Of a DNA stretch of 55,396 nucleotides, positions 1 to 8,538 are shown piece by piece. The DNA comes from Betaproteobacteria bacterium. GTDB taxonomy: Bacteria; Pseudomonadota; Gammaproteobacteria; Burkholderiales; SG8-41. The notes under the pieces are model-generated. The model saw nothing but the letters and a program-made list of their open reading frames with translations. It was not told where the DNA came from and did not search any database. The stretch is from positions 1-55,396 of the forward strand of contig JANYDY010000107.1 in NCBI GenBank assembly GCA_025363435.1, written 5' to 3'. The translations under genes were made by a program, and so were the position numbers. Each line of letters begins with the position of its first letter. The first letter of the stretch is position 1.

Positions 1-771
1 CTGGCCCATCACGTAAGGATGGATCGAGATGTTGTAGACCAGCGGCCGTTTTGCGCTCTCTTCGATCATCCAGTCGAACTGGTCGACCATCATTTCGCAG
101 AATTCGCGCGCGCTGTGCTGGCGGTGCACTACCGCCGGTGAGTCGTTGATCTCGACCGGGTACGGCACGCTCAGCAGCGGGCCGCTCCTGGTACGCATCC
201 AGAACGGTTGATCGTCCGCCGGCCAGTCCATCGAGTATTTGTAGCCGAGTTCCTTCAACAAATCGGGCGTGGTCGAATTTTCATAGGCACCCGCGCCCAT
301 CCAACCGGTTGGCGCCTTGCCTTCCATCTTCGTGAACGTTTCGGTAACGTCGCGGATCGCCGCTGCTTCGTCGGCCTCCCAGCGGAAATCGTGCAGGTTC
401 TCCGAGTTGGTGCGGCCGTGTGCGACGATTTCGTCGCCGCGGCGGCGGATCGCATCAAATATCTGCGGCGCGTAGTCGTACAACAGGCTGTTGGTATTGT
501 GCGCTACCGGCATCTTCAATTCGTCGAACATGTCGAAGAAGCGCCAGATGCCGACGCGGTTGCCGTAGTCGCGCCACGAATAATTGCGCTGCGTTTGCGG
601 CTCGCCGTGTTTGGCGCTGTCGTGGCCGCGACCCTTGCCGAAGGCGAAGCACTCGATGTTGGTGGTCACGCACAGCGCGAGGCGTTTGCCGCCGGGCCAC
701 GAGTAGTCTTTGCGCTCGGTGATCGGCGAATAGTCGTAACGCGTCTGGCGCGGCAGTTTGGTCGTGGACAT
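1..771 (-). CDS. polysaccharide deacetylase family protein (PuuE-like), 3' end cut by window edge
   Basis: An open frame of 257 codons starts at ATG 771 and runs off the left edge without a stop. An AGGT ribosome site lies 8 bases before the ATG. The residues TNIECFAFGKGRGHD, IVAHGRTNSENL, TGWMGAGAYENS and ISIHPYVMGQ fit the NodB/polysaccharide-deacetylase fold, and the last motif resembles the metal-binding His region of PuuE-type allantoinases and related C-N hydrolases. The family removes acyl groups from, or opens, amide substrates with a metal ion; the substrate here is unknown. It follows the Bug receptor gene by 22 bp, so the two are probably co-transcribed, and the receptor may bind its substrate. 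Missing C-terminal residues prevent a firmer call. Confidence 0.8.
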   Translation of the reverse strand, partial: MSTTKLPRQTRYDYSPITERKDYSWPGGKRLALCVTTNIECFAFGKGRGHDSAKHGEPQTQRNYSWRDYGNRVGIWRFFDMFDELKMPVAHNTNSLLYDYAPQIFDAIRRRGDEIVAHGRTNSENLHDFRWEADEAAAIRDVTETFTKMEGKAPTGWMGAGAYENSTTPDLLKELGYKYSMDWPADDQPFWMRTRSGPLLSVPYPVEINDSPAVVHRQHSAREFCEMMVDQFDWMIEESAKRPLVYNISIHPYVMGQ

Positions 772-793
772 TGCGTTTACCTGAATGGAGAAA

Positions 794-1765
794 TCAATCG
801 ACCTGCGCCCCGGCTGCGCGCACCGCCTTGCCGAGTTTTTCGATTTCCGAAGCGATATGCGCAGTAAATTGCTCGGGCGTATCGGTTAGCGGATCGACGC
901 CGAGCGTAGCGTAAATGGCTTTCACGTCCGGACTGTTGACGGCTTTCGCCAGCTCGCTGTTGAGTTTTGCGACCACTGCGGCAGGCAGCTTGGCCGGACC
1001 GAGTACGCCGCTGTAGAGCACGATGTTGAAGCCGGGCAGGCCGGCTTCCGCAATCGTCGGCACATCAGGTGCAGCGGTGTTGCGCTTCGGCGTGGTGACG
1101 CCGATCGCGCGCAAGCGGCCGGCCTTCACCTGAGGCAGCGCCGGCGGCATGGTCGAGAACGACACCGCGACTTCGCCGCCGAGTAAACCCTGCACGGCCT
1201 GTGCACTGCCTTTGTACGGGACGTGCACCATGTCGATTTTCGCCATCGACTTCAGCGTCTCCGCCGATAGATGCAAAATCGTGCCGTTGCCGGATGACGC
1301 GTAGACGATCTGGCCCGGTTTCGATTTCGCCAGCGCGATCAGTTCTTTCACCGATTTCACCGGCAACGAAGGATGCACCAGCAGCAGCAGCGGGCTGGCC
1401 GCCACCAGCGAAATCGGCGTGAAGTCCTTCACCGTATCGTACGGCAGCTTTTTATAGAGCGTCGCGTTGATCGCGTGGGTAGTGATGTCCTGCATGAACA
1501 GCGTGTAACCATCGGGCGGCGCCTTGGCGACGAGGTCGGATGCAATCGTGGTGCCGGCGCCGACGCGGTTATCGACGACCACCTGCTGGCCGATGCCCGC
1601 CGACAGCTTGGCGCCGATAGCGCGCGCCAGCACATCGGAAATGCCGCCGGCGGTAAAACCCACCACCAGCCGGATCGGCTTCTGCGGATATTCCTGCGCG
1701 AGCGTGCTGCCTGCAGCAAAGGATGTCATTGCGATTGCGACGATTGCGTTGATTGCTTTATTCAT
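794..1765 (-). CDS. Bug-family tripartite tricarboxylate transporter substrate-binding protein
   Basis: This 323-residue protein has a Sec signal peptide with likely cleavage after Ala23 (STLA/QEYP). The mature start YPQKPIRLVVGFTAGG is the typical Bug/TctC signature, and the internal stretch VPYKGSAQAVQGLLGGEV is also family-typical. Bug proteins are periplasmic receptors for small carboxylates or related compounds. No TctA/TctB membrane genes are nearby, so this is an orphan receptor. It sits directly upstream of the deacetylase-like gene (22 bp gap), suggesting a shared substrate, which is inference. The ATG start agrees with the signal peptide. Confidence 0.93.
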   Translation of the reverse strand: MNKAINAIVAIAMTSFAAGSTLAQEYPQKPIRLVVGFTAGGISDVLARAIGAKLSAGIGQQVVVDNRVGAGTTIASDLVAKAPPDGYTLFMQDITTHAINATLYKKLPYDTVKDFTPISLVAASPLLLLVHPSLPVKSVKELIALAKSKPGQIVYASSGNGTILHLSAETLKSMAKIDMVHVPYKGSAQAVQGLLGGEVAVSFSTMPPALPQVKAGRLRAIGVTTPKRNTAAPDVPTIAEAGLPGFNIVLYSGVLGPAKLPAAVVAKLNSELAKAVNSPDVKAIYATLGVDPLTDTPEQFTAHIASEIEKLGKAVRAAGAQVD

Positions 1766-1804
1766 GGTCTATCTCCGGATAATTTGGATCAGACAGCATT
1801 ACGC

Positions 1805-1845
1805 AAAAAACAAGCCATGCGCCTGTCGTCGCAGAACTCAGGCGC
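1805..1845 (-). terminator. possible terminator after the quinone oxidoreductase gene
   Basis: A 7-bp inverted repeat (1819-1825 with 1839-1845, 13-base loop) is followed on the minus strand by six T at 1805-1810. The T-run is 8 bases away from the stem, which is farther than usual, so the call is weak. It lies between the oxidoreductase stop and the Bug receptor start. Confidence 0.3.
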
Positions 1846-1911
1846 GCCCCTTGCGCATGAAGCGATGCGCGTCCGTTTGCGGTGCGCACCGCCTCAGCGC
1901 AGTGCATCCGC

Positions 1912-2883
1912 TTACGGAATCAAAACCGTCGAGCCTGTCGTCTTGCGCGACTCGAGATCGGCCTGCGCCTGCGCCGCCTCGCGCAGCGGATAAGTCCGGT
2001 TGATCGAGATTTTGACCTTTTTGCTTTTTACCACCGCGAACAGATCGCGCGCGGCGGCAACTACGTCTTCACGCGACGCCGTATAGTGAAACAGCGTCGG
2101 CCGCGTCAGAAACAGCGAACCTTTCGCCGCCAGCAAGCCTGGATTGAATTGCGTGACCGGGCCCGAGGCATTGCCGAAGCTCACCATCATGCCGCGCGGC
2201 GCCAGGCAATCGAGCGATGCATCCCAGGTGTCCTTGCCGATGCCGTCGTAGACCACCGGCACGCCCTTGCCCTTGGTGATTTCCTTGACGCGGGCAACGA
2301 GGTTTTCGCGCGACGTCACGATCACGTGTTTGCAGCCGCATTTTTTCGCGATCTCCGCCTTCGCATCACTACCGACCGTGCCGATGACAGTGGCGCCCAA
2401 CGCCTTCGCCCACTGGCACAGTATCTGGCCGACGCCGCCGGCCGCGGCGTGCACGACAATGGTGTCGCCCTTCTTGACCTTGTAAGTGCGTTTGCACAGG
2501 TACCAAGCGGTCATACCCTTCAGCATGATGGAAGCGGCGATTTTGTCGTCGATGCCGGCCGGAATTTTGACCAGCCGCGCAACCGGCCGCAACATCAGCT
2601 CGGCGTAGGCGCCGATCGGATTCGCCCACGCCACGCGATCGCCGACCTTGAAGTCCTTGACCTTGGGGCCGACTTTTTCGACGACACCGGCGCCTTCCAT
2701 GCCAAGTGTGAGCGGCAACTGGTTCGGATACAAACCGGTGCGGTGATAGGTGTCGATGAAGTTGAGCCCGATCGCGGTGCTTTTCACGCGTACTTCGCCC
2801 GGGCCGGGCTCGCCGACAGTAACCTCTTCCCAGCGCATTTTGTCGGTACCGCCGAATTCGTAAAGGCGTATTGCGTGTGCCAT
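1912..2883 (-). CDS. NAD(P)H:quinone oxidoreductase, zinc-independent MDR family
   Basis: A 323-residue medium-chain dehydrogenase/reductase. The GroES-like N-terminal half contains LNFIDTYHRTGLYP and LGMEGAGVVEKVG. The Rossmann half has the dinucleotide-binding motif AAAGGVGQ around residue 147. These match the QOR/zeta-crystallin branch, which reduces quinones or enones with NADPH and lacks the zinc ligands of alcohol dehydrogenases. The frame stays open far upstream, but only because it crosses the antisense of the next gene. ATG 2883 is chosen because GGAG lies 8 bases upstream and the protein then starts as expected. The gene is divergent from the CocE-type hydrolase. Confidence 0.93.
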   Translation of the reverse strand: MAHAIRLYEFGGTDKMRWEEVTVGEPGPGEVRVKSTAIGLNFIDTYHRTGLYPNQLPLTLGMEGAGVVEKVGPKVKDFKVGDRVAWANPIGAYAELMLRPVARLVKIPAGIDDKIAASIMLKGMTAWYLCKRTYKVKKGDTIVVHAAAGGVGQILCQWAKALGATVIGTVGSDAKAEIAKKCGCKHVIVTSRENLVARVKEITKGKGVPVVYDGIGKDTWDASLDCLAPRGMMVSFGNASGPVTQFNPGLLAAKGSLFLTRPTLFHYTASREDVVAAARDLFAVVKSKKVKISINRTYPLREAAQAQADLESRKTTGSTVLIP

Positions 2884-2951
2884 TGCCGTTCTCCGTAGCT
2901 CGTGATTGGACAAAAAAGACTCTGCTGGTATTGTAACGCGGTCGCGCGCCA

Positions 2952-2981
2952 TTGACGGCGCACGGCCGGCTGACTTATAAG
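2952..2981 (+). promoter_or_regulatory. sigma70-type promoter for the CocE-family hydrolase gene
   Basis: TTGACG at 2952-2957 and TATAAG at 2976-2981 are separated by 18 bases; each box matches the consensus at five of six positions. It points toward the hydrolase start at 3073, leaving an untranslated leader of about 85 bases. A TACAAT box on the other strand (2930-2935) could serve the divergent oxidoreductase gene but has no good -35. Confidence 0.6.
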
Positions 2982-3072
2982 TAGAAAAAAGAAACCTCCG
3001 GCGGCGGCAGTTCCTGCACCACGCCCGCACGGCCCGCATACCCCCGAGACCATCGAACTTCTGGAGACCCGC

Positions 3073-4773
3073 ATGTCCGTAGCAGACAAGGTATCGCAAC
3101 CGAAATACGCCAATTTGATCGTCGAAAAAGACGTCAAAATTCCACTGCGCGACGGCACCGTACTCTATGCCGACATCTTCCGCCCCGACACCGGCGACAC
3201 GGTGCCGATTATTTTCAACACCAGCGTGTATCAGAAAGACAAGCTGTGGGTGCCGCCGGTTGACCTCGAAGAAAAAGGCAACCCGTACATGAATTGGGAG
3301 ACAGTCAATCCCGAATGGTGGTGCCCGCGCGGTTACGCCTGCGTGCGCGTCGATTCGCGCGGTGCCGGCAAATCGCCCGGGCGTTCGGAACCGAGTTCGT
3401 ACCAGGAATCGCTCGATACTTACGATGCCATCGAATGGGTGGCGAAACGCGACTGGTGCTCGGGCAGCGTTGGCATGCTCGGCATTTCGTACCACGCCAG
3501 TTCGCAATGGCGCGCTGCCAACACGCAGCCGCCGTCGCTGAAATGCATCATGCCGTGGGAAGGCCGCGCCGACCAGTATCGCGACCAGGCTTATCACGGC
3601 GGTATCTTTGCGCTGGGCTTCATCGGCAACTGGTGGCTGACGCACACCGCGCACCATCTGCTCGGCAACCCGCGCGCTTACAATCCTGATTCATTTCACA
3701 ACGACATGATGTGGCAGTACATGAGTCACGACCTCGACTCCGGCTGGTGGCAGCAAAGCGGCGGGCAGTGGGACAGGATGACGCTGCCAATCTATAGCGT
3801 CGGCAACTGGGGCGGCTTCGCCATGCATCTGCGCGGCAACACCGAAGGTTATACGCACGCCGCGTCGAAAAACAAAAAGCTGCGCATCCATACCGGCACG
3901 CACTTTCATCCCTTTCACGCGGAAGAAGGCCGCATGGACCAGCTGCGCTGGTTCGACCACTGGCTGAAGGGCAACGACACCGGCCTGATGGAAGAACCGC
4001 CGGTCAAACTCGAAATCCGCACCGGCGGCAGCCCCGAGCGTTATCCCTTCCGCACGGAAAACGAATGGCCGCTGGCGCGCACGCAGTGGACCAAATATTA
4101 CCTGCAGATCGAACGCGAACCGTCGAGCGATGCACACGCGAGCGAAGGCACGCTGACGACTACGCCGCCGGTAAAACCCGCCAAACTTACCTATAGCGCG
4201 AGCGGCGTGACTAAAGCCGGCGTCGCCTCGGGCTCGTCGCTGTCAACCACGCACGGCAACGTCGGCAGGAGCGGCGTCTCATTCGAAACGCCGGTGATGT
4301 CCGCCGACATGGAACTGACCGGCCCGCTGGCAATGAAGCTGTGGGTATCGAGCAGCTCGGAAGACATGGACATTTTCGTCACGCTGCGCAATATCGGCGC
4401 TGACGGCAAAGACGTCTGCGAAGTCGGCCAGCACGGCCAGCCGGTGCCCTGCATTACCAAGGGCTGGCTGCGCGCCTCGCACCGCAAACTCGATAAAGAG
4501 AAATCGCTGCCCTACCGCCCCTACCACGCGCACAACGAACGCTGGTGGCTGAAGAAGGACGAGCCGGTCGAATGCGATATCGAAGTCTGGCCGACTTCCA
4601 TCGTGATCAAGAAGGGCCACAAGTTCCGCGTCGACATCCAGCCGCGCGACGGTATCGGCAGTGAGCCGTACACGCATTACCACGCCGAATACAACGCCGG
4701 GGCGAAGAACACCATCTACGCCGGTGCCGACAAGGCGTCGTACATACTGCTGCCAGTGATCCCGAAGAAATAA
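3073..4773 (+). CDS. CocE/NonD family (peptidase S15-type) hydrolase
   Basis: This 566-residue protein belongs to the alpha/beta hydrolases that include cocaine esterase and X-Pro dipeptidyl peptidase. The N-terminal IPLRDGTVLYADIFRP opens the fold. RVDSRGAGKSPG precedes the nucleophile elbow, where GISYH places the likely catalytic Ser at residue 139. A C-terminal jelly-roll region carries SSEDMDIFVTLRNIG. Members cleave ester or amide bonds; the substrate cannot be told. No signal peptide is seen, so it is probably cytoplasmic. GGAG lies 6 bases before ATG 3073. The gene is monocistronic: convergent with the OGT-like gene 12 bp downstream and divergent from the oxidoreductase. Confidence 0.92.
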   Translation: MSVADKVSQPKYANLIVEKDVKIPLRDGTVLYADIFRPDTGDTVPIIFNTSVYQKDKLWVPPVDLEEKGNPYMNWETVNPEWWCPRGYACVRVDSRGAGKSPGRSEPSSYQESLDTYDAIEWVAKRDWCSGSVGMLGISYHASSQWRAANTQPPSLKCIMPWEGRADQYRDQAYHGGIFALGFIGNWWLTHTAHHLLGNPRAYNPDSFHNDMMWQYMSHDLDSGWWQQSGGQWDRMTLPIYSVGNWGGFAMHLRGNTEGYTHAASKNKKLRIHTGTHFHPFHAEEGRMDQLRWFDHWLKGNDTGLMEEPPVKLEIRTGGSPERYPFRTENEWPLARTQWTKYYLQIEREPSSDAHASEGTLTTTPPVKPAKLTYSASGVTKAGVASGSSLSTTHGNVGRSGVSFETPVMSADMELTGPLAMKLWVSSSSEDMDIFVTLRNIGADGKDVCEVGQHGQPVPCITKGWLRASHRKLDKEKSLPYRPYHAHNERWWLKKDEPVECDIEVWPTSIVIKKGHKFRVDIQPRDGIGSEPYTHYHAEYNAGAKNTIYAGADKASYILLPVIPKK

Positions 4774-4785
4774 GGTGCGAGAGGG

Positions 4786-6285
4786 TCAAACCGCGGCGAA
4801 AGCGTCGCGGTAGACCTGTTCAAGCTTGCGTGTAAAACCGGCGTGATCGAGCAGCGCCGACGCAGCGAGGCGTTGCGGCAGTGTTGCGCGTAGTTCACGG
4901 CGGCGCGCTACGTCATTGGCGAGCGCCACCGCAATATCGACATAGCCCTGCGCATCATGCGCTACCAGCGTATCGAGTCCGGCGGCATGCAGCAGCGAAG
5001 CGCCGACGCGCGACATGTGCACACTGCCGGCGCGCGTCACTACCGGTACGCCCATCCATAAAGCCTCACAGGTTGTCGTGGTGCCGTTGTACGGATAAGT
5101 ATCGAGCGCGATGTCGACACCGTCATACATGTGCAGATGCTGCTCGCGCTGCGTTATCCAGCCACGCACTTCAACGCGACCCGCGGCGATGCCGAACTGC
5201 TCGAAACTTTCCAGCACGCGGTCGGCAGTTTCGGCGAAATTCAGCGGCGCCGACTTCAGCACAAGGCGCGAATCCGGCGCGGCTTCCAATATGGCGCTCC
5301 ACAAACGCACCATGCCGGCATTGAGTTTAGCGATGTTGTTGAACGAACAGAACACCACAGCAGATGCGGGATTGACGTGATCAACCACCGGCGGACTGTC
5401 GGCAGGCGGCTGGTAACAGAGAAAACCGCCGGCGATGCGGACGAGGCGTTCGCTATTCAGGGCATCGGCCTGCGGCGCCGGGTCGGCAATCGCGTCGGTG
5501 ATGCGTACGTCGATCGCGGGCAGGCCGGTGGTGTCCGGGTAACCCAGCCAGGTGATCTGTAGCGGCGCCGGTTTGTGCGCAAAGGCAGCAAGACGATTGG
5601 CCTTCGAATGGCCGGCGAGATCGACCAGTACGTCGATGCCGTCGGCCCTTATCAGCGCCGCGAGTTCGGCGCCGTCGGTCTTGGGTATATCGCGCCAGCC
5701 GTCAGCCATGGCGCGAAAACGCGCCGTGACGTCGTCGGATTTTGCGTGTGCGTAATAGCAGAAAACTTCAAACTGTTCGCGGTCGTGGTGGCGGATCACC
5801 GGCTCGATGAAATAGCCGGCAGAATGGCGCGAAAAATTCGGCGACACATAACCGATGCGCAAGCGCCGGCCGGCCGTTGCGCGACGCACTGCCGGCGCTG
5901 CAGGTGCGGCGTTCGCCATCAACTGCTCGCCGGCGCGGCGATGCGCTTCGAACAACGCCGGTGCGTCGATTACCGCTGCATAGTGCTGATGAAACAGCAG
6001 TGCCGAGCGGATTGCCGCAGAGCGCGGCGCCAGCGCCTGTGCATGGCCGTAGGCGGCGACCGCCTCGTCGAGCATCCACAGATCGACCATGACGTTGCCC
6101 ATGCCGAGCAGAGCTTCGAGACAGACCGGGTCTGCGGCGAAAGCGGCGCGATAACGCTCCAGTGCTTTAGTGAGTGCGCCCTTGCGCGCGAGCCGGTCGC
6201 CTTCGCGCACCAGTTCACTCGCGCCGGCGACGGCCGGCGTCTCGGCGCCGCGCCCGGCCAGAAGGTTAAACAGCTTGCGCAGCAT
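4786..6285 (-). CDS. TPR plus GT41 (OGT/SPINDLY-like) glycosyltransferase
   Basis: A 499-residue protein. Residues about 25-95 form TPR-like helices (ALLGMGNVMVDLWMLDEAVA). From about residue 145 the sequence follows the GT41 catalytic region: LRIGYVSPNFSRHSAGYF, QITWLGYPDTTGLPAIDV, VVFCSFNNIAKLN and DIALDTYPYNGTTTTCEALW. These match the UDP-sugar-binding lobe of O-GlcNAc transferases. Bacterial members transfer a sugar to proteins or other acceptors, usually in the cytoplasm; donor and target are unknown here. It has far fewer TPRs than eukaryotic OGT. ATG 6285 has only a weak ribosome site. The gene starts about 40 bp beyond the terminator of the preceding lactonase-like gene and so is probably transcribed alone. 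Confidence 0.9.
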   Translation of the reverse strand: MLRKLFNLLAGRGAETPAVAGASELVREGDRLARKGALTKALERYRAAFAADPVCLEALLGMGNVMVDLWMLDEAVAAYGHAQALAPRSAAIRSALLFHQHYAAVIDAPALFEAHRRAGEQLMANAAPAAPAVRRATAGRRLRIGYVSPNFSRHSAGYFIEPVIRHHDREQFEVFCYYAHAKSDDVTARFRAMADGWRDIPKTDGAELAALIRADGIDVLVDLAGHSKANRLAAFAHKPAPLQITWLGYPDTTGLPAIDVRITDAIADPAPQADALNSERLVRIAGGFLCYQPPADSPPVVDHVNPASAVVFCSFNNIAKLNAGMVRLWSAILEAAPDSRLVLKSAPLNFAETADRVLESFEQFGIAAGRVEVRGWITQREQHLHMYDGVDIALDTYPYNGTTTTCEALWMGVPVVTRAGSVHMSRVGASLLHAAGLDTLVAHDAQGYVDIAVALANDVARRRELRATLPQRLAASALLDHAGFTRKLEQVYRDAFAAV

Positions 6286-6322
6286 GGCGACTTGCTTGAA
6301 ATGAACACATCACGAGTGACAT

Positions 6323-6350
6323 AAAAAGGGCCGGTGGATGCCGGCCCTTT
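6323..6350 (-). terminator. Rho-independent terminator after the MBL-fold lipoprotein gene
   Basis: A perfect 10-bp stem (6325-6334 with 6341-6350) with a 6-base loop runs on the minus strand into TTTTTA. It lies 25 bp past the stop at 6375 and before the next gene start at 6285. Confidence 0.85.
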
Positions 6351-6374
6351 CAATCGCGTCAGCGGATCGGCGTG

Positions 6375-7256
6375 CTAATCATAATACGCGGGCGACATTT
6401 TCAGCGTTGCCGTCTGTGCGGCGTCGTGATTAATCCACACCTGCGCCTTGCTGGTCGCTGCAATGCCTCTGAGTTTTTCCACCGATTTCACGGTCGCTTC
6501 CTTGTCGAAGTTCTGCACCGGCGCGCGCGGCGTGTCCCAGTTGTCGCGGAAATGCACGGCGTCGCCGGTCAGCAGCACAGCGCCGGTCCGGGGCAACTTG
6601 ACCAGCAGCGACTGGTGCCCCGGCGTATGCCCGGCTGAGGTGACGATGGTCACCGAGCCGTCGCCGAATATATCGGTGTCGCCCTTCATCTTGACTGACG
6701 GATTGGCGCGCAGCTTTTCCCAGTTCGCCGGCGCCGCCGGTGGCTTGCCTTTGGGGTCGAGGTAAAAATCGTACTCGGCCTGCTGGATGTACAGCGTTGC
6801 GGTGCTGAACAGGCTGCCGTTACCGATGTGGTCCGGATGCGCGTGCGAGAAGCCGACATACTTGATCTGCGTCGGCGTCAGGCCAAGATCAGCCAGTTGC
6901 TGGGTCAGCGTTTTCGGATTTTTCCAGACCCAGCTCAGGTTCGGCGTCGGAAAGCCTTTGGGCATCATCGCCAGCAGCGACTCCGAATAACCGGTTTCCC
7001 ACAACATCCAGCCTTTGGCGTGCTTGATCAGATAGCAGCTGTTGGACAGTGTGATCGGTTTGCCTTCGTTTTCCTTGACGCCGGGTGTCCAGCGCGATTT
7101 ATCGGGTGCGGTGCCTTCACCGCAGTACAGGACGTACATTTTTTCAACACCGCCGGCATCTCCACCCGTGGTGCCGGCGCAGCCGTAAAGTGCCATCGCC
7201 GCGATAAAAAAACAGGTCAGCCGGAATATGGAAGTACTGTTAAAAGATTTCATCAC
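6375..7256 (-). CDS. metallo-beta-lactamase-fold lipoprotein, AHL-lactonase-like
   Basis: A 293-residue protein with a lipoprotein signal: a hydrophobic stretch ends in the lipobox LYGC with the acylated Cys at residue 26. The MBL metal site is complete in outline: HAHPDH near residue 136, GHTPGHQS further on, and TGDAVHF supplying the bridging Asp. The arrangement resembles AiiA/AttM-type N-acyl-homoserine lactonases, which open lactone rings, but many other hydrolases share it, so the substrate is not proven. It would be anchored in the periplasm or outer membrane. AAGGAGGG lies just before ATG 7256. The gene has its own terminator and appears monocistronic. Confidence 0.85.
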   Translation of the reverse strand: MMKSFNSTSIFRLTCFFIAAMALYGCAGTTGGDAGGVEKMYVLYCGEGTAPDKSRWTPGVKENEGKPITLSNSCYLIKHAKGWMLWETGYSESLLAMMPKGFPTPNLSWVWKNPKTLTQQLADLGLTPTQIKYVGFSHAHPDHIGNGSLFSTATLYIQQAEYDFYLDPKGKPPAAPANWEKLRANPSVKMKGDTDIFGDGSVTIVTSAGHTPGHQSLLVKLPRTGAVLLTGDAVHFRDNWDTPRAPVQNFDKEATVKSVEKLRGIAATSKAQVWINHDAAQTATLKMSPAYYD

Positions 7257-7369
7257 CCCTCCTTGAGAAAAGAACTGCGGACCTCGAATATCTTGTTCTG
7301 GCCGCTAACTATTTTGAACTGCTGATGCCGAAGTCCGGTAAAACAATAGCATGATTGCGGGAGGCGTTT

Positions 7370-8512
7370 TCAGGAACCGCGCACCGGCACACGCGCCGGA
7401 TCGTGCTTCCACGCGGTGAACGAAAATACCTTGGGCCGTTCGAGGGCGATCAGCATGCTGCCGTGCTCAATGCGCAACATATCGGCCGTCCTGACACCGT
7501 CGTTCATGACGACCAGCGCATCGACGACATCGACTGCGGCTTGCGCGGATGCCGCCGGCAGGTTCGCGTTTTCCGACAGCGCTTCGGCAACAAAGGCCAC
7601 CGGCGCGGCGCCGGCGAGCCGGCACAGCGCCACCGCGTTGATCAACGGTCTCAGCAAATCATCTGCCGCGGCAGTACGCAACGTCGCACCGATGAGTTCG
7701 AGGCCTTCGCGCGGGTATCCGCATTGCGCGAGCATGCAGGCAAAATCGGCGCGTGCGTAGCCCGACAGCTGCGGCGCCTTCGCCAGCCCCGGGTATAACC
7801 GCGCCAGCGTTTCAGTGGCGCCGGGATCCGGATGCCGCGCCAGAAAGCCGGTGGTTATTTTCGCGACAGCCTCAGTGACCTTGGGCGCCTGGGTGACGGT
7901 CGCGCGTTCTTCGTGAAAGCGGTAGTAATACGTCGGCTCGAGCACGAACACCGCGGAGAATTCCTCCATGACACGCGACCACATCAGCGTATCCAGCGCC
8001 CAGCCTTCGTACATGCCTAGCCTGTCGTGCATGGATTTGCGGTACATGAAGCCGGCCATGCCGCGCGGCCGGTTGGTCACCAGCTCGCGCAGCAGCAGCA
8101 GATTGTCGAAGCGTATGCCGGCAACACGCCCGTCCGCGTCGATCATGTAAAACGGTGAATAGGCGATTACACTCGATAAATCGGCATCCAGCGCGGCGAC
8201 CAGCGCCTCGACGAAATACGGCGCGCAGTAGTTGTCGGCGGAAATCCAGGTCAGATACTCGCCGCGCGAAGCGCGTATGCCGGCGTTGATCGCCTCGGCC
8301 GGCCCGCGATTGTCCTGATGCAACACGCGCACCCGCGGATCGCTGAGGGCGTCGAGCCACTCGCGGGTGCCGTCGGTCGAACCGTCGTTGACAATCACCA
8401 GTTCAAAATCATCCACCGTCTGCTTGAGTGCGGTTTCGACCGCCAGCGGCAGGTAGCGCAGATGATTGTACGCGGGCAGGATCAGCGAGGCTTTGGGCGT
8501 GCGGGTTTTCAT
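7370..8512 (-). CDS. glycosyltransferase family 2 protein
   Basis: A 380-residue GT-A enzyme. It opens with ASLILPAYNHLRYLPLAVE, followed by ELVIVNDGSTDGT and RGEYLTWISADNY, the usual nucleotide-sugar and metal-binding strands of GT2. It would add a sugar from a nucleotide donor at the cytoplasmic membrane face. The C-terminal third (after about residue 270) is Ala-rich, helical and not recognised. ATG 8512 is preferred over the in-frame TTG at 8527 because AGG lies 8 bases upstream. It is last in a minus-strand run with a reductase, a methyltransferase and an epimerase, so a role in surface glycan synthesis is likely. Donor and acceptor are unknown. Confidence 0.9.
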   Translation of the reverse strand: MKTRTPKASLILPAYNHLRYLPLAVETALKQTVDDFELVIVNDGSTDGTREWLDALSDPRVRVLHQDNRGPAEAINAGIRASRGEYLTWISADNYCAPYFVEALVAALDADLSSVIAYSPFYMIDADGRVAGIRFDNLLLLRELVTNRPRGMAGFMYRKSMHDRLGMYEGWALDTLMWSRVMEEFSAVFVLEPTYYYRFHEERATVTQAPKVTEAVAKITTGFLARHPDPGATETLARLYPGLAKAPQLSGYARADFACMLAQCGYPREGLELIGATLRTAAADDLLRPLINAVALCRLAGAAPVAFVAEALSENANLPAASAQAAVDVVDALVVMNDGVRTADMLRIEHGSMLIALERPKVFSFTAWKHDPARVPVRGS

Positions 8513-8538
8513 ATGCTTTGCCTGCAATCGAATCCGGC

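Noticed and set aside
2884-3657. N-terminal extension of the quinone oxidoreductase frame
   Set aside because: It is the antisense of the CocE-family gene; the family start and ribosome site are at 2883.
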